Assembly (NCBI GenBank): GCA_023666425.1
Contig: JAMPCA010000002.1
Span: 124,001-188,000, forward strand
Length of the DNA stretch: 64,000 nucleotides
Source: Muribaculaceae bacterium
GTDB taxonomy: Bacteria > Bacillota > Clostridia > Lachnospirales > Lachnospiraceae
Direction of reading: 5' to 3'
The notes under the pieces are model-generated. The model did not search any database. It saw nothing but the letters and a program-made list of their open reading frames with translations, and had not been told where the DNA came from. The position numbers and the translations under genes are program-made. The number at the start of each line of letters is the position of its first letter. The stretch's first letter is position 1. Shown in pieces: positions 53,363 through 62,427 of this stretch.

Positions 53363-53805
53363 ACGTTTCCACCTTTCAAAGCTTTTTTCAGCTCAGGCAC
53401 ATATTTTCTTGAAACAATAATTTTTTCTCCGTTTTGAAGGACAGCCGTAAATCTTCCATTCAGCGAAGATTTTATCGACTCAATCTTCATAAGATTCAAC
53501 AGTACTGATTTTGATACGCGAAGAAAATGCTTTTCCTTTAGAACTTCCTCCAGCTCGTACAGCTTCTGACGTGTTTCATATACTTGTTTTTCACAATAAA
53601 TGAAGTCTTTGTTGTCTACTCCTTCTATATAAAATACGTCGGAAACAAGAATTTCATACTGTGCGCCTTCGATCATGCCTGTAATCTGTCCCTGCATGGA
53701 TTTAACAAAGCGGACAATCTCTGTTATTTCATTGTTTACCTTATGGCAGTATATTTCCAGCCGCTCCTTTTCATCTTTTTTTATTTGAGAAATATTTATA
53801 ATCAT
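53359..53805 (-). CDS. LytTR-family DNA-binding transcriptional regulator
   Basis: A 148-residue protein: a short N-terminal helical part and a C-terminal LytTR domain (about 50-145; EILVSDVFYIEGVDNKDFIY, KEKHFLRVSKSVLLNLMKIE, NGRFTAVLQNGEKIIVSRKY). It has no receiver domain, so it is the stand-alone type that pairs with DUF3021 membrane proteins. Its ATG follows the stop of the upstream hydrolase gene directly (TAAATG). Likely targets are its own operon and possibly a transporter elsewhere. Confidence 0.92.
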   Translation of the reverse strand: MIINISQIKKDEKERLEIYCHKVNNEITEIVRFVKSMQGQITGMIEGAQYEILVSDVFYIEGVDNKDFIYCEKQVYETRQKLYELEEVLKEKHFLRVSKSVLLNLMKIESIKSSLNGRFTAVLQNGEKIIVSRKYVPELKKALKGGNV

Positions 53806-55221
53806 TTACAATATACCTGAAGTTTTCAGAACCGGTCTGTTATGTTTTGAGTAATTTTCCACTGTCTGTGCATTCCAGGGTTCAATATTCGGTTCGCCCT
53901 CTTCTTTTAGATAATAATTAAAATAGTTAAGAATGATACGATTTATTTCGGGAATGAATTCAGATGAATCCACATCGCCTTTTCCCAGCATTTTCGATAA
54001 TGTGGGAGAAAAAAGCGGCAGATCTGTGAAATCCATATGCTCCGTACCGTCGAAATGGGCTTCTCTGCCATCAATCGCATTGTCAAGTAAATATTTGTTT
54101 ACATAGTCTGTTTCTTCATTAAGATAAGACTCCCAATGACTTGCATTGTCAAGTGAAAGTACCGGTATCGGGTAAGGCACGGGGTTGTAGCTGATCTTTC
54201 CGTCGTGAAACGCTATTTGTTCTCCGAGCATTGTACCGTCAATGTCAACGACCGCCATAATGTCGTCGCGCTCTCTGCCAAGCTGTACCGCCGCTGCGCC
54301 TCCGATCGAATGCCCCATAAGTCCGATTTTTTCTGTGTCTGTCATTTCAAGTACTCTTAGAATTTCCTCCTCTGCATCCCCGGATTCCATATACCATGCC
54401 GTATCAAGCTTCCTTAAGTCTTTAGCGGTTTTTATTGTATCAAGGACAAAATTTTCATCCGCTGTACGGATGGACATCCATTCACATATAATGTTAAAAT
54501 CATTCTCAGTCTCCGTAAAATCAGAACTATACTGCATATTGATTGCAGTCTGCATAAACTCTGTGTCAACGATAATGGTTTTGCCCTCTGTGTCCCTGGT
54601 AAAGAACGCGTAATAAGGGTGGTCTATGCTTGCGACCACATAACCGTTGCTTGCAAGTTCTGCATACAATGAATAATTGCTATGATAATAACCAAATGAA
54701 CCGTGAGCAAACAATACCAGAGGACAGTCTGCTGCATCGCTCTTCGGGTAGTAAAAGTGAATCGGTATCTCACGGTTAGAACCGTCATTTTCATTTGTTT
54801 CAAGTCTGCTGCTGTCGATCAGTATTGCCTGTGTTTCCTTTACTTCGTACTGGCCGCTTGTTTTAAGTCCTGAATAGTCTGTGAAAATAAAAGCGGGAAA
54901 AAGTGAGAAAGTGATAAGAATCACGTTCATAACAGTACCGAAAACCGCTTTTGCCTTTGTTTTTTCTTTTGTAGTACTGCCACGCTTTATAAAATATGCG
55001 AGGCAGGATATGGCAAGTCGTATTCCGAGGATTACGAGACAGCCTGTAAATCTCCATTTCTGTCCTGTTACAGGCAAAAGCATGACAAGCAGCATAAATA
55101 CAAACTCAGCTGCACAGAAAAATAATCTGTTTCTGCGCCGAAGGTCTTTGTATTTTGTGAAGCTGAGCACTGTAAGCGCAATCTCCATAACCGTAAATAC
55201 CGCAAATAAAATAACTCCCAT
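53806..55221 (-). CDS. Membrane-anchored alpha/beta hydrolase, PAF-acetylhydrolase-like
   Basis: A protein of about 470 residues. The first 125 residues contain four predicted membrane helices; the rest is an alpha/beta hydrolase resembling PAF acetylhydrolase isoform II (VLFAHGSFGYYHSNYSLYAE, oxyanion region). The nucleophile Ser is in GLMGHSIGGAAA, the Asp probably in VDIDGTMLG and the His in DGTEHMDFTDL. The substrate, a lipid ester or antibiotic-like ester, is unknown. I start at the ATG at 55221 (MGVILFAVFTV) with TGGAG 8 nt upstream. It heads an AT-rich operon with the LytTR and DUF3021 genes. Confidence 0.85.
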   Translation of the reverse strand: MGVILFAVFTVMEIALTVLSFTKYKDLRRRNRLFFCAAEFVFMLLVMLLPVTGQKWRFTGCLVILGIRLAISCLAYFIKRGSTTKEKTKAKAVFGTVMNVILITFSLFPAFIFTDYSGLKTSGQYEVKETQAILIDSSRLETNENDGSNREIPIHFYYPKSDAADCPLVLFAHGSFGYYHSNYSLYAELASNGYVVASIDHPYYAFFTRDTEGKTIIVDTEFMQTAINMQYSSDFTETENDFNIICEWMSIRTADENFVLDTIKTAKDLRKLDTAWYMESGDAEEEILRVLEMTDTEKIGLMGHSIGGAAAVQLGRERDDIMAVVDIDGTMLGEQIAFHDGKISYNPVPYPIPVLSLDNASHWESYLNEETDYVNKYLLDNAIDGREAHFDGTEHMDFTDLPLFSPTLSKMLGKGDVDSSEFIPEINRIILNYFNYYLKEEGEPNIEPWNAQTVENYSKHNRPVLKTSGIL

Positions 55222-55389
55222 CTCAAAAACTCCATTCTTTTTATTTTGTGTTTCAGCTGATAAATCCAACATACATCATGCTGGAAAAGAAATCAACAGA
55301 AAAAATGTAAGATGCAATTTTGAATGGTGAAATGCATAAACGGTTATAGACAACACCGCACAATTCCATACTGAACGTTGAGGGAAAGA

Positions 55390-55423
55390 AACAAGGCCTT
55401 GCAGGAGAGAATCCTGCAAGGCC
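55390..55423 (-). terminator. ppdK: Intrinsic terminator after ppdK
   Basis: A 12-bp perfect stem GGCCTTGCAGGA/TCCTGCAAGGCC with a 5-nt loop; on the minus strand it runs into UUGUUUCUUU. The U tract is interrupted, so efficiency may be moderate. It begins about 30 bp after the ppdK stop. Confidence 0.75.
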
Positions 55424-55454
55424 CTGAATTTTACAAAACATTCGTATCTGTATA

Positions 55455-58091
55455 TTAGTTATTGGCAATCGCTGCCTGTGCTGCCGCAAGTCTTGCAATC
55501 GGCACTCTGAACGGTGAGCAGGACACATAGTCCAGACCGATCTTGTGGCAGAACTCTACGGAAGAAGGATCTCCACCGTGCTCTCCACAAATACCGATGT
55601 GCAGGCTGTTGTTCACCGGCTTGCCAAGCTTAATCGCCATCTCCATGAGCTTGCCGACGCCTGTCTGGTCAAGCTTTGCAAACGGATCGTTCTCGAAAAT
55701 CTTCGCATCGTAGTATGCATCGAGGAACTTACCAGCATCATCGCGGGAGAAACCAAAGGTCATCTGGGTCAGATCGTTGGTGCCGAAGCAGAAGAAATCT
55801 GCCTCCTTCGCAATCTCGTCTGCGGTAAGTGCCGCACGCGGAATCTCGATCATGGTTCCCACTTCGTACTCCAGCTTCACACCAGCTGCCGCAATCTCAG
55901 CATCGGCCGTCTCAACAACCATCTGCTTTACATACTTAAGCTCCTTAACCTCGCCTACCAGCGGAATCATAATCTCCGGCTTCACATTCCAGTCTGCGTG
56001 AGCCTTCTGTACCTCGATTGCCGCACGGATCACAGCCTTCGTCTGCATCTTCGCGATCTCAGGATAGGTGACAGCCAGACGGCAGCCTCTGTGTCCCATC
56101 ATCGGGTTGAACTCATGCAGGCCTGCGATGATCGTCTTAATCTGCTCTACGCTCTTGCCCTGCGCCTTCGCAAGCTTCTCGATATCGGCTTCCTCTGTCG
56201 GAACAAACTCATGCAGAGGCGGATCCAGGAAACGGATCGTAACCGGGCAGCCCTCAAGCGCCTCGTACAGTGCCTTGAAATCTCCCTGCTGATACGGAAG
56301 AATCTTCTCCAGGGCAGCCTCTCTCTCCTCAACAGTATCCGCACAGATCATCTCGCGGAATGCAGCAATTCTGTCCTCCTCAAAGAACATATGCTCGGTA
56401 CGGCAGAGACCAATACCCTCTGCACCAAGCTCGCGGGCCTTCTTCGCATCGGCCGGAGTATCCGCATTCGTGCGCACTTTCAGTCTGCGGTACTTGTCCG
56501 CCCATGCCATCACGCGGCCGAACTCGCCTGCGATCGTAGCATCTACTGTAGCAATCTGGCCGTCATAGATATTTCCGGTCGTACCGTCGATGGAAATATA
56601 ATCTCCCTCATGGTACTCCTTGCCAGCCAGTGTAAACTTCTTATTCTCTTCATCCATAGCGATATCGCCACAGCCGGATACACAGCAGGTTCCCATACCG
56701 CGGGCAACCACGGCAGCGTGGCTTGTCATACCGCCGCGAACTGTCAGGATACCCTGTGCAACCTTCATACCCGTGATATCCTCGGGAGAGGTCTCAAGAC
56801 GAACCAGTACGACCTTCTCGCCTCTTGCAGCCCACTCCTCGGCATCCTCAGCGGTGAATACAACTTTACCGCAGGCAGCTCCGGGTGAAGCGCCCAGACC
56901 CTTGCCAGCCGGAGTCGCAGCCTTAAGGGCAGCCGCGTCAAACTGCGGGTGAAGCAGCGTATCCAGATTACGCGGATCGATCATGGCAACTGCCTCCGCC
57001 TCTGTCTTGTGTCCCTCGTCTACGAGATCGCATGCGATCTTTAACGCCGCCTGTGCGGTTCTCTTACCGTTACGGCACTGAAGCATATAGAGCTTCTTGT
57101 TCTCCACGGTAAACTCCATATCCTGCATATCATGGTAGTGGTTCTCCAGAATCTCACATACCTTTACAAACTCCGCATACGCCTCCGGGAACTCCTGCTC
57201 CATCTGTGCGATCGGCATCGGGGTACGAACACCGGCAACCACGTCCTCGCCCTGCGCGTTCTTTAAGAACTCGCCCATGAGCTTCTTCTCTCCTGTCGCA
57301 GGATCACGGGTAAATGCAACGCCCGTACCGGACTCTTCGTTTAAGTTACCGAATACCATCGGCATAACGTTTACGGCTGTTCCCCAGGAATACGGGATAT
57401 CGTTATCACGACGATATACATTTGCACGGGGGTTGTCCCATGAACGGAACACAGCTTCGATGGCAAGCTTGAGCTGCTCTACCGGATCCGACGGGAAATC
57501 GCTGCCAAGCTGCTTTTTGTACTCTGCCTTAAACTGCTCTGCCAGCTCCTTAAGATCGGCTGCCGTAAGGTCTACGTCAAACTTAACGCCCTTCTCCTCC
57601 TTCATCTTGTCGATGAGCTGCTCGAAGTACTTCTTGCCGACTTCCATTACGACGTCTGAGAACATCTGAATGAATCTTCTGTAAGAATCATACACGAATC
57701 TCTCAAACTTCGGATCGGAATTGCCTGCGATCATCGCAGCCACTACCTCATCATTCAGGCCAAGGTTCAGGATCGTGTCCATCATACCCGGCATAGAAGC
57801 TCTCGCACCGGAACGAACGGATACCAGAAGCGGATTCTTGAGATCGCCAAACTTCTTGCCGTTGATCTCCTCCATCTTCTTCACTCCGTCCATAGCCTGC
57901 GCCATGATCTCGTCATTGATCTTACGGCCGTCCTCATAGTACTGAGTACATGCCTCTGTAGTGATGGTAAATCCCTGCGGCACCGGGAGGCCAATGCTTG
58001 ACATCTCTGCAAGGTTTGCGCCCTTGCCGCCGAGAAGATTGCGCATTGACATGTCGCCTTCACTGAACATATAGACCCATTTGTTCGCCAT
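55455..58091 (-). CDS. ppdK: Pyruvate, phosphate dikinase PpdK
   Basis: An 878-residue PPDK, the normal length, interconverting pyruvate, ATP and phosphate with PEP, AMP and pyrophosphate. The N-terminal ATP-grasp domain (SEGDMSMRNLLGGKGANLAE) is followed by the swivelling phosphohistidine domain with GGMTSHAAVVARGMG (about residue 455) and the PEP/pyruvate-binding barrel with LPTEEAD-like, GHRGCRLA and the terminal CysHis motif GICGEHGGDPSSVEFCHKIG. In anaerobes it often acts in glycolysis or PEP supply. AGGAGG precedes the ATG at 58091. Confidence 0.97.
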   Translation of the reverse strand: MANKWVYMFSEGDMSMRNLLGGKGANLAEMSSIGLPVPQGFTITTEACTQYYEDGRKINDEIMAQAMDGVKKMEEINGKKFGDLKNPLLVSVRSGARASMPGMMDTILNLGLNDEVVAAMIAGNSDPKFERFVYDSYRRFIQMFSDVVMEVGKKYFEQLIDKMKEEKGVKFDVDLTAADLKELAEQFKAEYKKQLGSDFPSDPVEQLKLAIEAVFRSWDNPRANVYRRDNDIPYSWGTAVNVMPMVFGNLNEESGTGVAFTRDPATGEKKLMGEFLKNAQGEDVVAGVRTPMPIAQMEQEFPEAYAEFVKVCEILENHYHDMQDMEFTVENKKLYMLQCRNGKRTAQAALKIACDLVDEGHKTEAEAVAMIDPRNLDTLLHPQFDAAALKAATPAGKGLGASPGAACGKVVFTAEDAEEWAARGEKVVLVRLETSPEDITGMKVAQGILTVRGGMTSHAAVVARGMGTCCVSGCGDIAMDEENKKFTLAGKEYHEGDYISIDGTTGNIYDGQIATVDATIAGEFGRVMAWADKYRRLKVRTNADTPADAKKARELGAEGIGLCRTEHMFFEEDRIAAFREMICADTVEEREAALEKILPYQQGDFKALYEALEGCPVTIRFLDPPLHEFVPTEEADIEKLAKAQGKSVEQIKTIIAGLHEFNPMMGHRGCRLAVTYPEIAKMQTKAVIRAAIEVQKAHADWNVKPEIMIPLVGEVKELKYVKQMVVETADAEIAAAGVKLEYEVGTMIEIPRAALTADEIAKEADFFCFGTNDLTQMTFGFSRDDAGKFLDAYYDAKIFENDPFAKLDQTGVGKLMEMAIKLGKPVNNSLHIGICGEHGGDPSSVEFCHKIGLDYVSCSPFRVPIARLAAAQAAIANN

Positions 58092-58189
58092 TTTTTAATT
58101 CCTCCTAATTTATTATTTGTTTCGAACGAAAAATCCATGATTTTCCGTACTGAACAATCTGGGTGCGAAAAAACAGTCGCACATAAATT

Positions 58190-58217
58190 ATTCTAACATA
58201 AATTCTGTAAATATCAA
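58190..58217 (-). promoter_or_regulatory. ppdK: ppdK promoter
   Basis: On the minus strand TTGATA (-35, 58212-58217), 16-bp spacer, TAGAAT (-10, 58190-58195), about 100 bp upstream of ppdK. The leader after it contains a small GTGCGA/TCGCAC hairpin with no U run. Confidence 0.6.
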
Positions 58218-58241
58218 CCAATATTTCCATAAAAAAGGTAA

Positions 58242-59639
58242 CTAGAATGTGAATTTTTCTTCGAAATAGGACTCCAGCTCCGCAATCGCTATCCGCTCCT
58301 GCTCCATCGTATCCCGGTTCCGTACTGTCACCGCCTGATCCTCCTCAGAATCAAAATCATAAGTGACGCAGAAGGGCGTGCCGATCTCGTCCTGACGGCG
58401 GTAGCGCTTGCCGATGGTTCCACGGTCGTCAAACTCGCAGTTGTAGTGCTTTGACAGCCGGGCAAACACCTTTTCGGCGCCCTCATTCAACTTCTTGGAC
58501 AGCGGCAGCACGCCGATCTTGACCGGGGCAAGCGCCGGATGGAAATGGAATACCGTGCGCACATCCGGCTTCTCCGGCGTGCCGATCTCCTCCTCATCGT
58601 AGGCCGAGCAGAGAACCGCCAGAAGCATGCGCTCCACGCCCAGCGACGGCTCGATCACATAGGGGATATACTTCTCCCCCTTCGCGTCGTCGAAATAGCT
58701 TAAGTCCTCGCCGGAAGTGTTCTGGTGCTGGGTCAGGTCGTAGTCGGTGCGGTCCGCAACACCCCAGAGCTCGCCCCATCCGAAGGGAAACAGAAACTCA
58801 AAATCCGTCGTCGCCTTAGAGTAGAAGCACAGCTCCTCCGGCGAATGGTCGCGCAGCCTGAGCTCCTCCTCCCTGATACCGAGGGACAAAAGCCAGTCAC
58901 GGCAGAAGGTGCGCCAGTACTGAAACCACTCCAGATCCGTCCCCGGCTCACAGAAGAACTCCATCTCCATCTGTTCAAACTCCCGCACGCGGAAGATAAA
59001 ATTCCCCGGCGTGATCTCGTTGCGGAAGGACTTTCCAATCTGGCAGATACCAAACGGGATTTTCTTGCGGGATGTCCGCTGTACATTCTTAAAATTCACA
59101 AAGATGCCCTGTGCCGTCTCCGGTCTTAAATAGACGGTGCTCTTTGCGTCCTCCGTGACGCCCTGGAAGGTTTTAAACATCAGGTTAAACTGGCGGATAT
59201 CCGTGAAATTATGCTTGCCACAGGTCGGACAGCAGATATTGTGCTGATTGATATAGTCCAGCATCTGCCCGTTCGTCCAGCCGTCAACGGATTCCTCCAG
59301 CTCAATTCCGTTCTCTTCGGCGTAATCCCCGATCAGCTTGTCTGCGCGGAAACGCTCATGGCATTCCCTGCAGTCCATCAGCGGATCGGAGAAGCCGCCC
59401 AGATGGCCGCTGGCCACCCACGTCTGCGGATTCATCAGAATTGCGCAGTCCACGCCCACATTGTAGGGATTCTCCTGCACAAACTTCTGCCACCATGCCC
59501 GCTTGATGTTATTTTTGAGCTCCACTCCCAGATTGCCATAGTCCCATGTATTTGCAAGGCCTCCGTAAATCTCGGAACCCGGATAGACAAAGCCCCTCGC
59601 CTTAGCGACCTGAACAATCTTGTCCATTGTCTTTTCCAT
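58242..59639 (-). CDS. glyS: Glycyl-tRNA synthetase, dimeric class II type
   Basis: A 465-residue single-chain GlyRS, the dimeric (eukaryote/archaeal-like) type used by many Firmicutes instead of the GlyQ-GlyS tetramer. Typical sequences include [52 protein letters not shown] (class II motif region) and [18 protein letters not shown]. Motif length and anticodon domain are complete. The ATG at 59639 has AGGAG 6 nt upstream. It follows a lipoprotein gene by 29 bp. No T-box leader was seen. Confidence 0.96.
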   Translation of the reverse strand: MEKTMDKIVQVAKARGFVYPGSEIYGGLANTWDYGNLGVELKNNIKRAWWQKFVQENPYNVGVDCAILMNPQTWVASGHLGGFSDPLMDCRECHERFRADKLIGDYAEENGIELEESVDGWTNGQMLDYINQHNICCPTCGKHNFTDIRQFNLMFKTFQGVTEDAKSTVYLRPETAQGIFVNFKNVQRTSRKKIPFGICQIGKSFRNEITPGNFIFRVREFEQMEMEFFCEPGTDLEWFQYWRTFCRDWLLSLGIREEELRLRDHSPEELCFYSKATTDFEFLFPFGWGELWGVADRTDYDLTQHQNTSGEDLSYFDDAKGEKYIPYVIEPSLGVERMLLAVLCSAYDEEEIGTPEKPDVRTVFHFHPALAPVKIGVLPLSKKLNEGAEKVFARLSKHYNCEFDDRGTIGKRYRRQDEIGTPFCVTYDFDSEEDQAVTVRNRDTMEQERIAIAELESYFEEKFTF

Positions 59640-59668
59640 ATGTATCTCCTCTCAAAATCAAATCACTC

Positions 59669-60490
59669 CTACTTATACACAATATAAGTATATACTTCGC
59701 TAAACTCCCCTGCGCTCTCCTTCTCTTTCGTCTCTTCCTCAAAGTCAAAAACGACCTCTGTCTCCTCCTGCGATACGGCCAGAAGATCTTCATCGGAATC
59801 CGACAGCGCAGACTCATCGATCTGTGTCTCTTCGGTTCCGGTGCTCACCGCCTCTGTTCCTTCCACAGTCTCCGTCGCTTCCTCCTGCGTGCTCCCGGCG
59901 TCCGCCGCCTGACCCAGCAGATAATTTCCCGTCTGCACAGAAATCGTGCTGCTGTCCACATAGCTGGTATTCTCGGTCGATACATAGGCCACATCTCCGG
60001 CCACACAGACATTCGTATTGCCTCTGATGATGGCGACCTTGTAATCGCTCCCCAGAAACTCGCTGACCCGGCAAAGCTCCGGCGTCCCGTTTTTCACTGC
60101 CGCAAATTCCCCGTCGAAGGAATAGCCCGCGGACAAGGCGGACGCCACACTTCCGACATAGAGCTCGATACCGTTAAAGCCGGCATACGCCTCTGCAGAA
60201 GCATACTCCAGGATGAGGGTAGCCGTCCCCTCCTCCACTTTTAGCTCCTTCAATATAACGCAATCCTCGCCGTTCTCCCCGGTATAGGCTGAAATTGCAC
60301 TCTCGATATAGGCCTTTAGGCCTTCCTCATCATATGCAGCTGTGTCAAAAGCCTCCACATCGGTAGAGACAATCCTGCCATCCTTAAGTACAAACACCGT
60401 GTTTGTCTCCGCCTCATAGGACTGCCCGCAGCCAGCCAGAAGTCCGGCACACAGCAGCACAGCAAGCACGATACGTTTCATTCTTCTCAT
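59669..60490 (-). CDS. Putative lipoprotein of unknown function
   Basis: A 273-residue protein with a lipoprotein signal (MRRMKRIVLAVLLCAGLLAG then Cys at residue 21). The body is acidic, with a globular part (about 25-185) and an Asp/Glu/Ser/Thr-rich, low-complexity C-terminal third. I do not recognise a family. The start of the mature protein suggests surface exposure. It has its own near-consensus promoter and precedes glyS. A role cannot be inferred. Confidence 0.8.
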   Translation of the reverse strand: MRRMKRIVLAVLLCAGLLAGCGQSYEAETNTVFVLKDGRIVSTDVEAFDTAAYDEEGLKAYIESAISAYTGENGEDCVILKELKVEEGTATLILEYASAEAYAGFNGIELYVGSVASALSAGYSFDGEFAAVKNGTPELCRVSEFLGSDYKVAIIRGNTNVCVAGDVAYVSTENTSYVDSSTISVQTGNYLLGQAADAGSTQEEATETVEGTEAVSTGTEETQIDESALSDSDEDLLAVSQEETEVVFDFEEETKEKESAGEFSEVYTYIVYK

Positions 60491-60539
60491 AGTCCTGATT
60501 TTGTTTCCTTTCTATAAAATTCATGCCAATATGCAAGAC

Positions 60540-60568
60540 ATTATACACTTTTCATAGAAGGATTTCAA
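60540..60568 (-). promoter_or_regulatory. Promoter of the lipoprotein-glyS unit
   Basis: On the minus strand TTGAAA (-35, 60563-60568), 17-bp spacer, TATAAT (-10, 60540-60545). The -35 overlaps the recO stop codon (60565-60567). It is 50 bp upstream of the lipoprotein start. Confidence 0.75.
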
Positions 60569-61317
60569 CCATTTTTCCCACTGTCCGTCAAATGGATTCC
60601 GAGGGACTTAAATTCATGGTGCACATAGAAATCCATATACTCCTTCAAAACCTTCGTCAGCTCCCCCTGCACTTCTTCTGACAGTGAAAAGGTGTAAAGC
60701 CTTTCGACCGGGGTGGAAATAATAAACTGCATGGCATAGCGGGTGGAATCTAAAATCTCCCTCCCCGGCGCCCCCTGTCCACACTTTTTACAGAGCATAC
60801 CGCCGCGCTTCACAGAGAAAAGACAAAGCGCCTCCCGGCCGCCGCAGCACATGCAGGAAAACAGATCCGGCCCTTCCCCGTTAATCGCCATGGCGCGCAG
60901 CTCGAATACCGCCCTCACCAGCGCCCGGGGAAATTTCGGACTCTCCAGCGCGCGCATGGACTGGTAGAGCAGCTTTAAAAACTCCCGCTCATCATTGTTC
61001 TCCTGACAGTAGTACTCTGCAAACTCCATAAAATAAAAGCCGAGGGACATGGCCTCCAGATCCGCCACCAGCTCCCTGAAATAGTTTTTGATATCCGCCC
61101 TTTTCACATTGTAGGAGCTTTTTCCCTCAAAAAGTTCAAACTCCCCAAAGGAAAAGGGCTCCGTCGCCGCCATCAGCTGGCTCCCCGGCCGCCTTGCGCC
61201 CCTTGCAAAGGCGGTAATTTTCCCCCGCTCGTAAGTAAGTACCGTTATTCGCTTGTCGTAATCACCGACAGGCATGGCGGAAAGTACCATCCCCATCACT
61301 CGCACCGCCTGACCCAT
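60565..61317 (-). CDS. recO: Recombination mediator RecO
   Basis: RecO, about 250 residues, which with RecR loads RecA on SSB-coated single-stranded DNA. The N-terminal OB-like region (VMGMVLSAMPVGDYDKRITV, ITAFARGARRPGSQ) and the zinc-binding CxxC pairs (CMCCGG and CKKCGQ) are clear. I start at the ATG at 61317 (MGQAVRVMGMVLSAM), with AAAGGA two bases upstream. The upstream small gene overlaps this start region by 56 bp. The 3' end contains the -35 element of the following gene. Confidence 0.93.
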   Translation of the reverse strand: MGQAVRVMGMVLSAMPVGDYDKRITVLTYERGKITAFARGARRPGSQLMAATEPFSFGEFELFEGKSSYNVKRADIKNYFRELVADLEAMSLGFYFMEFAEYYCQENNDEREFLKLLYQSMRALESPKFPRALVRAVFELRAMAINGEGPDLFSCMCCGGREALCLFSVKRGGMLCKKCGQGAPGREILDSTRYAMQFIISTPVERLYTFSLSEEVQGELTKVLKEYMDFYVHHEFKSLGIHLTDSGKNG

Positions 61318-61426
61318 TGTCCTTTTGTTCCCTGCCTGCTTTCTCCCGGTCTGCGACCGCATCCCGGTATGTCAGATAATCTGTAACTTTTCCCGACGCC
61401 CAAAAATCGTCCCAGGTTTTCTCCAT
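61262..61426 (-). CDS. YqzL-like small protein
   Basis: A 54-residue reading frame between era and recO, with AGGAGG 8 nt before its ATG. It begins MEKTWDDFWASGKVTDYLTY and recalls the YqzL family (about 45-60 residues, with a Trp and a YL-type core) encoded at this same place in other Firmicutes. It overlaps the start of recO by 56 bp. The function of YqzL is not known. The assignment rests on position, size and the N-terminal pattern. Confidence 0.65.
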   Translation of the reverse strand: MEKTWDDFWASGKVTDYLTYRDAVADREKAGREQKDNGSGGASDGDGTFRHACR

Positions 61427-61524
61427 TGCAGCTCCCTCCTCACTCTCGTTTCCTGATGTATCTCACAGTACTTAGAATCTGCAATGCCCCCCGGAACTAT
61501 TCCCGTGAAAAATTGGAAAAGCTC

Positions 61525-62427
61525 TCACGCCTCGTCAGTGTATCCAAAATTCTTAATTAAAAAATCGCTGTCCCGCCAGTCCTTCTTCACCTTCACCCAC
61601 AGCCGCAGATTGACCTTTGCCTCCAGCAGACGCTCGATCTCATAGCGGGAGTTTGTGCCGATTTTCTTGAGCATACTCCCCTTCTTCCCAATGATGATGC
61701 CCTTGTGGGAATCCTTCTCACAGACAATGGTCGCCTCTATGTCAAACAGACCGTTCTCCCGCTGCTTCATCTGGTCGACAGACACCGCCACGCCGTGGGG
61801 AACCTCGTCGTTTAGGGCATGTAATGCCTTCTCCCGGATAATCTCCGCACAGATTGCCCGCTGCGGCTGATCCGTGACCGTATCCTCATCATAGAACAAA
61901 GGGCCATATGGCAGATACTTAAAAATGGAATCCACCACATCTTCCACATTCTGCCCCCGCAGGGCGGAGGTGGGAATGATCTCCGCAAAATCATAGATTT
62001 GCCGGTAGACGTCAATGTACGCAAGCGCATTCTCCTTCTTCACCGTATCCATCTTGTTGATGACAAGGATGACCGGAATCTGCACTTTTTTAAGCTCCTC
62101 CACAATGTGCCGCTCCCCCGCTCCGATGTAAGTGCCGGGCTCCACCAGCCAAAGAATCACATCCACTTCCTTTAAGGTTCGCTCCGCCACATTCACCATA
62201 TACTCGCCCAGCTTGTTTTTCGCCTTATGGATGCCGGGCGTGTCCAGAAACACGATCTGTCCCCGCCCCGGTTCCGTGTAGACCGTCTGTATCCGGTTTC
62301 TGGTCGTCTGGGGCTTGTTGGAGGTAATCGCAATCTTCTGTCCGATCAGCCGGTTCATCAGTGTGGACTTCCCCACGTTCGGCCGTCCGATAATAGTGAC
62401 AAATCCTGATTTAAAATTTTCTTCCAT
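61525..62427 (-). CDS. era: Ribosome assembly GTPase Era
   Basis: A 300-residue Era that binds the 3' end of 16S rRNA during 30S assembly. The G1 motif GRPNVGKSTLMNRL is at about 14-27, G3 is DTPGIH, G4 is NKMDTVKK, and the C-terminal KH domain (about 210-300, GIIIGKKGSMLKKIGTNSR) is complete. It overlaps the upstream peptidase gene by one base (TAATG), and the yqzL-like and recO genes follow. Length is normal. Confidence 0.96.
   Translation of the reverse strand: MEENFKSGFVTIIGRPNVGKSTLMNRLIGQKIAITSNKPQTTRNRIQTVYTEPGRGQIVFLDTPGIHKAKNKLGEYMVNVAERTLKEVDVILWLVEPGTYIGAGERHIVEELKKVQIPVILVINKMDTVKKENALAYIDVYRQIYDFAEIIPTSALRGQNVEDVVDSIFKYLPYGPLFYDEDTVTDQPQRAICAEIIREKALHALNDEVPHGVAVSVDQMKQRENGLFDIEATIVCEKDSHKGIIIGKKGSMLKKIGTNSRYEIERLLEAKVNLRLWVKVKKDWRDSDFLIKNFGYTDEA

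Noticed and set aside
55273-55390. LytTR-binding direct repeats upstream of the hydrolase operon
   Set aside because: One 9-bp half-site (ACCGTTTAT) fits on the minus strand but no second copy occurs at the usual spacing.
59640-59668. T-box leader before glyS (also considered before gltX)
   Set aside because: The gaps are too short and no T-box sequence or antiterminator is present.
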